64,000 bases of DNA. It comes from Candidatus Binatia bacterium. GTDB lineage: Bacteria > Desulfobacterota > Binatia > HRBIN30. The position numbers and the translations under genes were made by a program. Shown one piece after another: positions 26,297-35,880 of the stretch (its first letter is position 1; each line of letters begins with the position of its first letter). The stretch covers positions 248,001 through 312,000 of the forward strand of contig CALAMI010000007.1 of NCBI GenBank assembly GCA_937925685.1. Reading direction: 5' to 3'. The notes beneath the pieces are model-generated. The model did no database searches. It was not told the DNA's origin and saw nothing but the letters and a program-made list of their open reading frames with translations.

Positions 26297-27793
26297 ATGG
26301 AATATTTTCTCGCCATTGACGCCGGGACCGGAAGCGGCAAGTGCTTGATCTTCGATCGAGAAGGAACGGTGCGGGCACGGGCGGCTGAACCGTGGTCGTA
26401 CGAGGTGACGCCTGACCCCGAGCTACCATCCGTGAATTGGGCTGCCTTCGATCCGCAGGCCTTTTGGGCAACCCTTTGTCGGTGCATACGCGCCGCCTTA
26501 GAACAAGCAAGGGTGTCCCCTCGTCAAATTGCCGGGGTTGCGGCCACCAGCCAGCGGGAGGCGTGCGTTTTTGTCGGGCCGAACGGCACCGAGGTCTACG
26601 CCGGCCCGAACATAGACGCCCGGGGGTTCCGCGAGGGGTTGGAGGTGCTGCAGTCGTTCGGGGCCGAGCGGCTGTACCAAGCCACCGGTCATTCGGCTCC
26701 ATTTATTTTTCCCTTGTGTCGATACCTTTGGTACCGCAAGCAAGGCGGAGCTGAGGTCGCTCGGATCCTAATGATGAACGATTGGATCCATTGGCGCCTC
26801 ACGGGAGAGTTCGTCGCGGAACCTTCCAACGCCACAGAATCCATGCTGTTCGACATTACTCGCCGCACGTGGTCGGACGAAATCCTCGACGCCTTCTGCA
26901 TCCCCCGCTGGATCTTGCCCGAAGTGCATCAGCCGGGAGAGCACGTGGGCGAGGTGCGACCAGAGGTGGGCAACGACACCGGCCTTATGGCTGGCACGCC
27001 CGTGTTCGTCGGTGGGGCGGACACACAGTGCTCCCTGCTCGGCGCTGGGGCCCTCGATCCAGGGGTCGTTGGCGCCATCCTCGGGACGACCACACCGATT
27101 CAAGCCGTTACGGACCAGCTTCAGCTCGACCCGCAAGCGACTCTGTGGGCTGGCTGCCATGTCGTGCCGGGACGTTGGGTCTTGGAAAGCAACGCTGGCG
27201 ATACTGGCGATGCTTACCGTTGGTTGGTGGAATTGCTGGGCCAGCAGCCATCGCATGAGGAAGCACGATCACAACTGGAAGCCAGGGCGGCTGCTTGCTC
27301 CGACACCTCGGCCATGCTCTTCATTGGCCCGTCTATATTCGACGTGCAAAGGATGGCTTTGCGCCGACCGGGCGGCATTTTGTTTCCCTATCCGACGTTG
27401 CATGTGCGGCCGAGCGCCGGTGAAATCGCGCGCGCATTCTTCGAGAGCATCGCTTTCGCCGTCCGCGCCAACCTGGAGCAACTGGAGCGCGTTCTCGGCG
27501 GAAGCTCCTACCGGCTCATTCTCAGTGGAGGGATGACACGCAGCCCTACGTTGCTTCGCATCGTTGCCGATGTGCTCGGGCGAGAAATCGAGGTCGCTCT
27601 CGAAGCGGAAAGCGCTGCTTTAGGCTGTGCGATACTCGGCGCAAGCGGTGGTCGGGTAGAAGGCTTGCGACAAACCGCCCGCGCTTGGGTTCGACACGAT
27701 ATCGTGCAACCTTCCGGAGCCGTAGAACAATACATGACACGATACCGGAAGTGGCGTCAGTTGTACGAGGAATTTTTCCACCTGGAGTTGTAA
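26297..27793 (+). CDS. FGGY-family carbohydrate kinase
   Basis: 498 aa ATP-dependent sugar/polyol kinase. The N-terminal phosphate-binding motif is FLAIDAGTGSGKCLIFD. FGGY signature regions include MMNDWIHWRLTGEF and LILSGGMTRSPTLLRIVADV. Overall appearance is close to autoinducer-2 kinase (LsrK) and xylulokinase-like members. It is 48 bp after the dehydrogenase gene in the same operon. No transport or other lsr genes are nearby, so an AI-2 role is not supported beyond similarity. Confidence 0.9.
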   Translation: MEYFLAIDAGTGSGKCLIFDREGTVRARAAEPWSYEVTPDPELPSVNWAAFDPQAFWATLCRCIRAALEQARVSPRQIAGVAATSQREACVFVGPNGTEVYAGPNIDARGFREGLEVLQSFGAERLYQATGHSAPFIFPLCRYLWYRKQGGAEVARILMMNDWIHWRLTGEFVAEPSNATESMLFDITRRTWSDEILDAFCIPRWILPEVHQPGEHVGEVRPEVGNDTGLMAGTPVFVGGADTQCSLLGAGALDPGVVGAILGTTTPIQAVTDQLQLDPQATLWAGCHVVPGRWVLESNAGDTGDAYRWLVELLGQQPSHEEARSQLEARAAACSDTSAMLFIGPSIFDVQRMALRRPGGILFPYPTLHVRPSAGEIARAFFESIAFAVRANLEQLERVLGGSSYRLILSGGMTRSPTLLRIVADVLGREIEVALEAESAALGCAILGASGGRVEGLRQTARAWVRHDIVQPSGAVEQYMTRYRKWRQLYEEFFHLEL

Positions 27794-27868
27794 CCGCCCG
27801 ACCACAGACCGTGGACGAGCCCGGCAACAAACTTGGCTCAGAGTTGGTCTTTCGCCTACAAAGGAAAC

Positions 27869-28528
27869 ATGCGACTCGTTCACGCAATCTACGAACCCAA
27901 AGGTGAGGGCCCTCACCCCGCAGTTCTCGCTCTTCACGGTTGGGGAGCCAACGCTCTCGATCTCCTCGCTCTGGCCCCACTTATTGCCCACGGGCGATTT
28001 CTCTTCTTGTGCCCCCAGGGTCCAATCGACGTCCCATTAGGGTCCATGCGAGGTTACGGATGGTTCCCCATCACTATGGGGGCACCACCCGACCCATACG
28101 CTTTCGCAGCCGCAGTGCGGGAGCTTCGCCACTTTCTCGACGAGGCCGCTCGGCGTTACCCGATTCACCCGCGCAAACTCGTGTGCTTGGGCTTCAGTCA
28201 AGGAGGCGTCATGGCATATGCCCTGGCGTTAAACCAGCCGGAACGTTTCGCTGCCTTGGTAGCACTGAGTTCGTGGCTTCCCGCAGCGCTGCTGCACGAG
28301 CTGCCGCCAGCAGACCGCTCGCAGTTGCCCACTCTCGTTCACCACGGAATACGAGACGAACTCATCGATGTCAGCCGGGGGCGGGAATCCCTGGAGAATT
28401 TACGCTCCCTGAGGGTCCCAGCGACTTACCGCGAGTTCGACATGGGTCACGAAATAAATGGCGAGAGCCTTACTGACCTCTCGCGCTGGCTCGAGGAAAA
28501 GGTGTTGTCCCCGATCGTCACCCTATAA
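27869..28528 (+). CDS. Alpha/beta hydrolase, phospholipase/carboxylesterase family
   Basis: 219 aa. I chose ATG 27869, preceded by AAAGGA; an upstream TTG at 27833 is possible. The fold elements are the oxyanion turn LALHGWGANALD, nucleophile elbow GFSQGG, acid in HHGIRDELI and catalytic His in MGHEING. This is the YpfH/PlpD-like small carboxylesterase type. It follows the kinase gene after 75 bp and is convergent with the next gene. Confidence 0.88.
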   Translation: MRLVHAIYEPKGEGPHPAVLALHGWGANALDLLALAPLIAHGRFLFLCPQGPIDVPLGSMRGYGWFPITMGAPPDPYAFAAAVRELRHFLDEAARRYPIHPRKLVCLGFSQGGVMAYALALNQPERFAALVALSSWLPAALLHELPPADRSQLPTLVHHGIRDELIDVSRGRESLENLRSLRVPATYREFDMGHEINGESLTDLSRWLEEKVLSPIVTL

Positions 28529-28568
28529 AGGGGGGTACGTCACCGCCAGGTCGCGTGACCAACGAAAA

Positions 28569-28606
28569 CGGCCCTCAAGGGGTTTCCCTCTTTAGCCTCA
28601 GGGCCG
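28569..28606. terminator. Likely bidirectional terminator between convergent genes
   Basis: CGGCCCT (28569-28575) and AGGGCCG (28600-28606) form a perfect 7-bp stem around a 24-base loop that includes the TTTAG end of the minus-strand gene. It lies between convergent stops. There is no strong U-run, so efficiency is uncertain. Confidence 0.45.
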
Positions 28607-29437
28607 CATCCACACCGTGATGGATCCCCCGAAGCCCCAATCGGGAGACTCCTCATTGATCCCGTACGTTCCGGTAGGACGGAGCAACACGTCGTAGCCG
28701 TCCATCGGTAGGCGGATGTCTACGCCTGGTTGCCAAACGATCAAGTCGAGGTTTTCCTTACCCACCACGTCGACAATGGCCCCGTTGATCTCCGAGCGCA
28801 AAGCTAGTTGATCGTTCCAAGGGTAGAAAATGCCTCCACCGTAAACGATTGCTTCGCGAGCAAAGGCTGTGACGCTGGAAACAAAGTGGTAACCGCCATG
28901 AGCACGCACATCGATCGGGGCAAGATGTGCCGCTACTGTGGCAAAGGGAAGAAAGCCGAACCGACCGATCCCCGTGCCTTTGTCTTCATCTCCGGTTGGA
29001 GTAATAACTTCGAGACCGGCACCAGCGTCGAACCATTCGGTCCGCACCGGCAGCACCTTGGCGAAGAGCGACAGATCCCCCAGGCCTTCCTCTCCCCGGG
29101 AACTTACATTCCTTCCCTGGCGTGTCTCTAACTCGTTGTGCAGCCAAAACGGGAACGTGATCCCCGCTTCGAACATGTCCATGCCGTAACTCGCACGCAG
29201 CCCACCGAAATCCGTCGATGCTGTCGTCTTGTTCCCCACCTGATCCTTGACAACATCCTGAAGGTAACCGGCTAAACCTTCCACCCAAATACCTTCGCTG
29301 ATTGCCGCTTCCTGTTCGAAGCGCTCAAAGCTACGGGTAATTCCAGATGGCTTCTTTGGCGACTCTTGCGCCCACCCTACCACCGCTCCACTCAGCCACA
29401 CACACGATAACGTTACGATGCCCACACGCTTGACCAT
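28598..29437 (-). CDS. Outer-membrane beta-barrel protein (transporter-like, MetA/phenol family type)
   Basis: 279 aa. ATG 29437 has an AAGGAGGTG ribosome binding site; earlier ATGs lack one. A signal peptide is present (MVKRVGIVTLSCVWLSGAVVGWA). The mature part is rich in alternating amphipathic strands and ends in an aromatic-containing last strand (GGSITVWMRP). Segments such as LSLFAKVLPVRTEWFDAGAGLEVITPTGDED resemble the MetA-pathway/DUF3187-type outer-membrane family. The substrate is unknown. A monocistronic unit. Confidence 0.7.
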   Translation of the reverse strand: MVKRVGIVTLSCVWLSGAVVGWAQESPKKPSGITRSFERFEQEAAISEGIWVEGLAGYLQDVVKDQVGNKTTASTDFGGLRASYGMDMFEAGITFPFWLHNELETRQGRNVSSRGEEGLGDLSLFAKVLPVRTEWFDAGAGLEVITPTGDEDKGTGIGRFGFLPFATVAAHLAPIDVRAHGGYHFVSSVTAFAREAIVYGGGIFYPWNDQLALRSEINGAIVDVVGKENLDLIVWQPGVDIRLPMDGYDVLLRPTGTYGINEESPDWGFGGSITVWMRP

Positions 29438-29780
29438 GTTCGCCACCTCCTTCATTCCCTCCGGTCCGCCACCGTTTCGGCAGGGTGTTTTCCCGCACTT
29501 TTGCTTCCACAATTACCGCACCCCTGTCAAGGCAACACTGGGGAGAAATTGCTTCCGAGGAGAGTCTGCCCACAAACAGCCTTAAAACCTGGGCGACGAA
29601 TGCAGCCACGAGGCCGCAACGGCCCCGAGGAGAGCACGTACAGGGCGCGCTCACCACGCGCCCGACCTGAAGGGCGGGAGCCCAACTCCCGGGTTCTGAC
29701 TGAAAAGTTGCACCGCACGAACCAAACCCTTCGCGCCGATCACGTAGGGCGACCTCGTGATCACCAGCAAGGAGAAACTC
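29438..29780. other. Divergent intergenic region
   Basis: It holds the ribosome binding site of the outer-membrane protein gene and, near 29770, an AAGGAG site for the broken surface-protein gene. No gene is seen. Confidence 0.4.
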
Positions 29781-32700
29781 ATGGGATGCAACCACCACGC
29801 AGCTACCCCGCGAATTCTCGGGTGCACAGGGTTGATCATCGCCCTGTTCGCAGAACCCCATGGTGGGGCCGCCTCTTTGCCCACCTCGCCGGCGCCAGCG
29901 CAAGCGGCCATTTCCGCAATACTGGGAAGCAGCGACGAAGGTGATCACGCCCGCACCAGCGAGAACGGCTGGGAAGCTGCGAACGAGTTGCACCACTTTG
30001 GTGTGACCTTCGGCAGTGGCGGCACGACCTTGCGAACGGAGCACAACGAAGGTGTCGCCTTGCGACCTCTTCGCCAGGGCCGACGTTGCCCCCGGGTACA
30101 AGCTCGAGAAAGCCACCGTAGGGCTTTGGCAAGCGAACCGACGGGAGGAACGATTCGCCAGCGAAAAAGTGGTCGCCTGGTACCTCAAGGGCCCGCTCGC
30201 AGTGGAGCACAGCTTTACCATCGAAGCGTCTCCGCCAGTTGTGGACGCCTCGACTGCGGGCGCGCTGTTGCTCTTGGTCGTGGAACTGCAACTAAACGGG
30301 CTCCAAGCAACCATGGGTCGTGAGAAAGACACCCTCACGAATCGGAACGGAAACGTCGTCCTCTGCTACGGAGGCATGGCCGCGTGGCATCAAACAGGCT
30401 ACCCTTTGCGCGTCCAGGGGAGCCTGAGCGGCCACCGCTGTCAAACCCAGCGCCCCCGGCACCGTCGTCAATGGTGCTCCGTTGGACGACGGTACGGCCA
30501 CTGACCAACGGGCCATCTACGTTTTCCAGGTATCTGCTGGGGGCGAGACCAGAGTGCTCACGCAAGCGGCGAAACTCGTTGCTAGCGACGTCACCGACGG
30601 GTTCCAACTTGGGGCAGCACTCAGTGCCAATTGTCTCCTGCCCCCCTGCACTGTGTCGCCGGGGCTCCGTTTGGTTTCGGTCCGGACAGCACGAGCGAAG
30701 AAGCAGCCTATGTGTTCGTGAAACCGAGCACCGATTGGACGAACGCCACCCACGGCCCCAAGCTCAATGGTGAGCTTGTAGCAAGTAACGACAACCTCGG
30801 CTTCTCCGTGTCTATGCGACTGGACTATATTCTGCTTGGTGCAAGCCGGGGTACGGGAAACGCCGGCGACAGTGGAGCAGCGTATCTCTTCATACGAGGT
30901 CCTTCGTGGATTCGTGGAACGGGAACATCGCAAGTTCGCGCCGACTCGTTGCTTCGGATGGCGTGAACAACCAAGGTTTCGGTCAGTCGGTTGCCCTGAG
31001 CGATGAGCGCGAGCTGGCTTTGATCGGTGCCCCCAACGGCACCACGGCTTGCTTGTTCGACCTCGGTCTCTGATCGAGTTTTCCCCTTCTGGAACAGCAA
31101 AAGATTCTGGCTCCCCCGCATTTCGTTGCTCTCGACCAGTTCGGTTGTTCCATTGGCTTATCCGACTGGACTTGGAGCCCGGGCAACCTGCTTGCCGGTT
31201 TGGCTGCTCAAACCGATCACGTAAGGGGTCGAATACCGACCAAGGCTCCGTATACGTTTTCCGCGACAGTCCTCCCACGATGAGCCCCCCGTTCACTGCC
31301 ACGACCACTCCCGCAAGAACGCGTGGTTCGCCGGAACGCCAACCGCGTCGGGCACGGCCACTCCGACAGCCTCCGTTTACCCACACTGCAACCTTGACCT
31401 TAACGGCAAAGGCTACGCCAACCCCATCGTTACCCGCCTGCATTCAGCCGGGCGAAAACTCGGTTGGCTGGTGGCCTCTGGAAGAAACCTCCGGCTCCAC
31501 GGTATGGCGACATTAGCGGGGCAGCAGCGAACAACGGCACTTGGATGAATCACCCCAGCCCAGTGTTCGCCAAAGCAAGTCGAGCGCTGCAGTTCGACGG
31601 AATCGACGATGCGGTCGTCGTTCCGGACGACCCGGAGCTCAATGTCGGCGCTAGCGACTTCACCTTTCGCGCTTGGGTTCGAACCATCGAGATCAGCGGG
31701 GTTACTGTGCTTCTCGATGGGCGCAGCGGAGCGGAGGATCCTTTTGTCGGTGATCGCCTGTTCTACGTGGATGCCTATCTCGGATTCCAAATGAGCGACG
31801 AAGCAACTTACCAAAACTACCCTTGGGGATGGATCGCCAATGCTGCGTGGCATCACGTGGCTACGGTCGTGGAAAGGGCGAGCCGCTCGAGGGGTGTCCG
31901 CCTTTACGTTGACGGGGGTAGAGGTCCTATCCGGCCCGCCGCTTACGGGAAAGCTCGAGAACACCAGTCACCCTGTGCGTCGCACGCCGCACCGATGGTG
32001 CCAGTGAGGCCAGCTCAGCAGGCCCTGGGTTTTTCCCGGGTGAGTTGGATGGAGTCGAGCTGTTCCGACGACTTCTCGCCGCGGAGGAAATCTATGTCAT
32101 TCTACCCCAGCCGAGGCGGCGGAGAAGTTTCTGTCGAGTTGCACGCCCATACCGACCAGTACGGCAACGTTCGCACCCACGTCCACACTGTCGCCCACCG
32201 TGGCTGCTTCGGCAGAACCCAGTCCAACGCCAACCCATATACCCCCTACTTCCACGGAGACACCAACGATTCCACCAGCCCCGTCCGCTACCGCCACGCT
32301 TCTGCCCGCAAGCCAAACACCATCCCTGACGCCAACGAACACGGCCACGAACGCGCCAAAGCAGACACCCACCACAACACCTACCAACTCGCCACCACCG
32401 ACGACTTCCGCATCGGCACTACCCGCACCAACCCCTAGGGCAGCCAAGGTGCCCTCACCTTCGGCCACCGTCACCGCGACTCGCTCAGCTATCAGCACGC
32501 CAAATCTCGCATCGGGCAATGGGACTAGCGACCTTCGGGAGCCATGCGACGATGGAAACTTCGCCGGCGGCGATTGCTGCCGTACCACGTGCGAGTTCGA
32601 GCCTGCTGCCAGTGCCTGTCGCGACCACGGCCAGGTCTGCATTTCTCACACCGACGACGGCGCGCGGACATGCGCCCACACGTCGCTACCCACGTCTGCC

Positions 32701-32937
32701 TGCCCCAGACGGTACGCGATTCTCCAGGACCCGAACTCGACAACGGCTACGGGCGAGCTGTTCCCCGGACCGAGCACCAGGAATTTACGCATTGCTGCTG
32801 GGCATGGTCCTCGCACCGGGGTCTCGCACTTTCCCAGCCTGAAAGAGAAAACCGCGACCAATGCCTCGGCGCACGAGAACAACCGCTACGCAAAGCAGCC
32901 GTTGCGGCCTACGATTGCCATGCCTTCCGCACCGTGA
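29781..32937 (+). pseudogene. Broken FG-GAP/LamG/Cys-rich surface protein gene
   Basis: Starts with a good AAGGAG site, ATG 29781 and a signal peptide (MGCNHHAATPRILGCTG...). Homology-like segments then continue in changing frames. An FG-GAP protein N-terminus contains WYLKGPLAVEHSFTI. FG-GAP repeats follow, for example ASDVTDGFQLGAALS (about 30570), GAPFGFGPDST (about 30661) and DGVNNQGFGQSVALSDE (about 30954). A LamG/concanavalin domain (LQFDGIDDAVVVPDDPELN, about 31590-31920) ends in a different frame with ELDGVELFRRLLAAEEI (about 32046). A Thr/Pro linker and the Cys-rich motif CDDGNFAGGDCC follow. At least six frame changes are needed, so it cannot make one protein. An ancestral extracellular protein of about 1000 residues is inferred. 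Confidence 0.75.
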
Positions 32938-33055
32938 TAGCTCCGGGCCAGCTCAGGCCCGGAGGAGGGCGGTGGTTCATGCTCACTCGAGAAGTAACCA
33001 GCGAAGCGGGACGTCTCCAAGGAGGCTCTCCGATCCACCCCCGATAGATTGGAGT

Positions 33056-33857
33056 ATGTCGCCTGTAAGCAGTCATGCACGTCTCTTCCCCGCCGAGGTG
33101 GGCCTGGCATGGGCTGCTTTTGATCGCGCCGACGTCCCCGACGCGCGGAAGGACCACACGGGCGAGGCGCTTCAAGAGCAAGTCGCCCGAGCGGCTCGTC
33201 GGGTGGGGGTTCGAGCAATGGTACGGATCGTAACCCGTGACGCGTGTTGCCCCTGGGCGCGCTTGTGCAGCCGGCACGGAGGCGATCTCGAGTCGACCGA
33301 TGCTTTGGTGCAGACAACCATGAAGAAGAACTCCCAAGGCTCGATCTCGGCCGCTCTCGACGCCGAACGACCGCGGATCGCTGCGCTCGACGGTATCGCT
33401 GCGGGTGCCGTCGCGTACCTCACGCTTGCGCACGATCTGGCGATTGCAACACCTCAGAAGCGTTTCCTCGAGGTCTTGACCGGTCGACGTTTGGTCGTCG
33501 ACGGTGATGAGGCTTTCTCGCCTTGCCCGCTGGTTCGCATGCGAAAGGCGAAGGAGCGGGTCTTCCCGCGCGACTACTGGAGCACCGACAAAGCGCTCGG
33601 CATTGGTCTTTGCACTCAAGTAGCGGAAGAGGAACTGAAGCCAATTCGCTCGAGAGAGGAGCAGGGCTACTGCAATGCACCCGGTCCGCAAGTGCCTTCG
33701 GGTCGCTCGGAGCAAACGGTTGGGATCTGATCTTGCCTGGCAAAAGACGACCGACCGGTGCTCCGCGACCCAGGCGTGGAGCGTTTGCCAAGAAGCCGAT
33801 GGGGAGCGTCCGCAGGTTTTCGACCTTTCCCGGTGCGGATTCCGCTGCATGGCAGCG
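33056..33857 (+). pseudogene. Decayed enoyl-CoA hydratase/isomerase gene
   Basis: The open frame from ATG 33056 to 33730 resembles the crotonase family: IAALDGIAAGAVAYLTLAHD corresponds to the oxyanion-hole segment, followed by LVRMRKAKE and KALGIGLCTQVAEEEL. The first half has lost the usual ADFCAGGDL-type loop (only SRHGGDLES remains). The C-terminal end continues in other frames (around 33760-33850) after a premature stop. It sits directly upstream of the beta-oxidation-type operon, so it is probably a dead or dying member of that pathway. A functional short protein cannot be fully excluded. Confidence 0.6.
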
Positions 33858-33877
33858 AAACCGAGGGGGCGCAGTTC

Positions 33878-34672
33878 ATGAAAGGCGAGCTGGAAGGCAA
33901 GGTCGCTGTAGTTACGGGTGCAAGCAAGGGAATTGGTCGGGAGATCGCGTTACAGTTGGCGGACGCCGGAGCCGACCTTGTCGTTTGCGCGCGGGGAGAG
34001 GCGGCACTCGAGGAGGTGGCACGGTGCATCGAAGAGCGCGGGCGGAGCGCGGAACCTGTAGTTGCCGACGTCGCGACCCCGCAGGGCTGTGCCGTGCTTC
34101 TCGAGCGGGCGCGTGCCCGTCATGGGTGCGTCGATATTCTGGTCAACAATGCCGGCAAAGGTTCCCCGAAGAAAATGCTCGATCTCAGCGAGGAAGATTG
34201 GCACGCCAGCTTCGAGCTAAACTTCATGAGCGCTGTGCGCCTCAGTCTCGGCTGCGTGCCGATCATGCGGGCACACGGTGGCGGGCGCATCATTAACATC
34301 TCTTCGCGCGTCGGACGCCAACCGGATCCCTTCTTTGCCCCCTATTCGGCGGCAAAAGCGGCGCTCATCAATTTCACGAAGAATCTGGCCAACGCGTTTT
34401 CGAAGGATGGCGTCCTGTGCAATTGTGTCGTTCCAGGCCTGGTGCGCACCGAGGCCGTGGAAGAAGCTGCAAGAAAGAGCGCCGAGGCAACGGGCAAAAC
34501 GGTGGAAGAGGTCTTCGCCGCTACCTTACGCAAGCGGCCGATCCCAGTCGGGCGGCTAGGCGAGCCAGCGGATGTCGCGGCGCTCGTGGTCTTTCTTGCC
34601 TCGCCGCGAGCCAGTTGGATTACCGGCAGCACGTTCACGGTGGACGGAGGCATCGTTCCAACCGTGCCCTGA
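33878..34672 (+). CDS. SDR-family dehydrogenase/reductase (3-oxoacyl/3-hydroxyacyl type)
   Basis: 264 aa. ATG 33878 is preceded by GAGGGGG with 8-base spacing. The NAD(P) site is TGASKGIG (13-20). The catalytic triad is Ser near 142, Tyr156 and Lys160 (YSAAK), with NNAG at 90-93. The C-terminus ITGSTFTVDGG is classical SDR. It heads a run of acyl-CoA catabolic genes and may act as a 3-hydroxyacyl-CoA or hydroxysteroid dehydrogenase. FabG of fatty-acid synthesis is less likely given this context. Confidence 0.92.
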   Translation: MKGELEGKVAVVTGASKGIGREIALQLADAGADLVVCARGEAALEEVARCIEERGRSAEPVVADVATPQGCAVLLERARARHGCVDILVNNAGKGSPKKMLDLSEEDWHASFELNFMSAVRLSLGCVPIMRAHGGGRIINISSRVGRQPDPFFAPYSAAKAALINFTKNLANAFSKDGVLCNCVVPGLVRTEAVEEAARKSAEATGKTVEEVFAATLRKRPIPVGRLGEPADVAALVVFLASPRASWITGSTFTVDGGIVPTVP

Positions 34673-34691
34673 AGGAAGGCGGACAGGCCCA

Positions 34692-35873
34692 ATGGATTTC
34701 GCTTTCACACCCGAGGAAGAGCGCTTCCGGCAAGAGCTGAAAGAGTTCCTGCGGCGGGAGCTTCCGGAGTGGTGGCGCGGGATGTTCGTGCACGATGATC
34801 GTGTTTTCCCGCAAACGCGCCGTTTCTGCCAAGAGCTAGCCGAACGAGGTTGGCTCACCATGGCGTGGCCACCGGAACATGGGGGCCAGAACGCCAGCGT
34901 CTGGAAGCAAGCCATCTTGCGCGAGGAGATGTGGGCGCACGAAGAACCGCGAGGCCCACAGTATATGAACCTCAATTACATCGGCCCGTGTATCATGCGC
35001 TATGGCACGGAAGAGCAAAAGCGCCGATTTCTGCCGCCCATGGCAAAGGGCACTGTGATTTGGACCCAAGGGTTCTCCGAGCCCGAGGCCGGCTCGGATC
35101 TCGCCTCGGTTCGAACCCGCGCAGAGGAAGTTGCCGATGGGTTCGTCGTCAATGGGCAGAAGATCTGGAGTAGCTATGCGGACGCTCCGGCCGACTGGTG
35201 CTTTCTTCTCGTTCGGACCGACCCTTCGGCGCCGAAGCATCGTGGCCTGTCGGTGCTGCTGGTAGACATGCGTACGCCGGGGATTACCGTCCGTCCCATC
35301 GACAGTATGGCCGGGCCGCACGAGCTAAACGAGATTTTCTTCGACGACGTCAAGGTGCCTCGTAACTGCTTGCTCGGCGAGAAGAACCGCGGATGGGAGA
35401 TCGTGACGGCAGGTCTCGCCTTCGAGCGTGCAGGGATTGCCCGCTATGCCCGCGCCGGCCGGGTCATCGAGCTACTCACCGAGTATGTGCAACAGACCCA
35501 CTGTGATGGGCAGCCGCTCGCGGCCAACCTCGACGTGCGACGCAAGTTGGCAGAACTCCGCGTACGCTACGAGGCAGCGCGCCTTCTTAACTATCGCGCC
35601 ATCTCCTTGCAGGCGCGAGGTCAAGTCCCGGTTGTCGAAGCTTCCATCGCACGTTTGCACAACACTCAGTTGGAACAGCTCGTGGGCCACGTCGGCATGG
35701 AGATTCTCGGTCTCGGAGGATTGCTGACCCATGCCGATCCCCAGGCACCACTTTCGGGAAGCGTGTATCGACAGTGGGTGCGCAACATTCCCACGACGAT
35801 TGCCGCGGGAACGCTGGAAATTCAGAAAAACATCATCGCTGCCCAAGGTCTCGGATTGCCCCGGCAGAGGTAA
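34692..35873 (+). CDS. Acyl-CoA dehydrogenase (large, catalytically typical subunit)
   Basis: 393 aa FAD enzyme oxidising acyl-CoA to enoyl-CoA. ATG 34692 is 20 bases after the SDR stop. Signatures are TQGFSEPEAGSDLASVRT, ending in the conserved IPTTIAAGTLEIQKNIIA. Together with the next ACAD gene it forms an adjacent pair like the heteromeric FadE pairs of actinobacterial steroid catabolism. This member retains the canonical C-terminal FAD/CoA signature. Confidence 0.95.
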   Translation: MDFAFTPEEERFRQELKEFLRRELPEWWRGMFVHDDRVFPQTRRFCQELAERGWLTMAWPPEHGGQNASVWKQAILREEMWAHEEPRGPQYMNLNYIGPCIMRYGTEEQKRRFLPPMAKGTVIWTQGFSEPEAGSDLASVRTRAEEVADGFVVNGQKIWSSYADAPADWCFLLVRTDPSAPKHRGLSVLLVDMRTPGITVRPIDSMAGPHELNEIFFDDVKVPRNCLLGEKNRGWEIVTAGLAFERAGIARYARAGRVIELLTEYVQQTHCDGQPLAANLDVRRKLAELRVRYEAARLLNYRAISLQARGQVPVVEASIARLHNTQLEQLVGHVGMEILGLGGLLTHADPQAPLSGSVYRQWVRNIPTTIAAGTLEIQKNIIAAQGLGLPRQR

Positions 35874-35880
35874 AGTCCCC

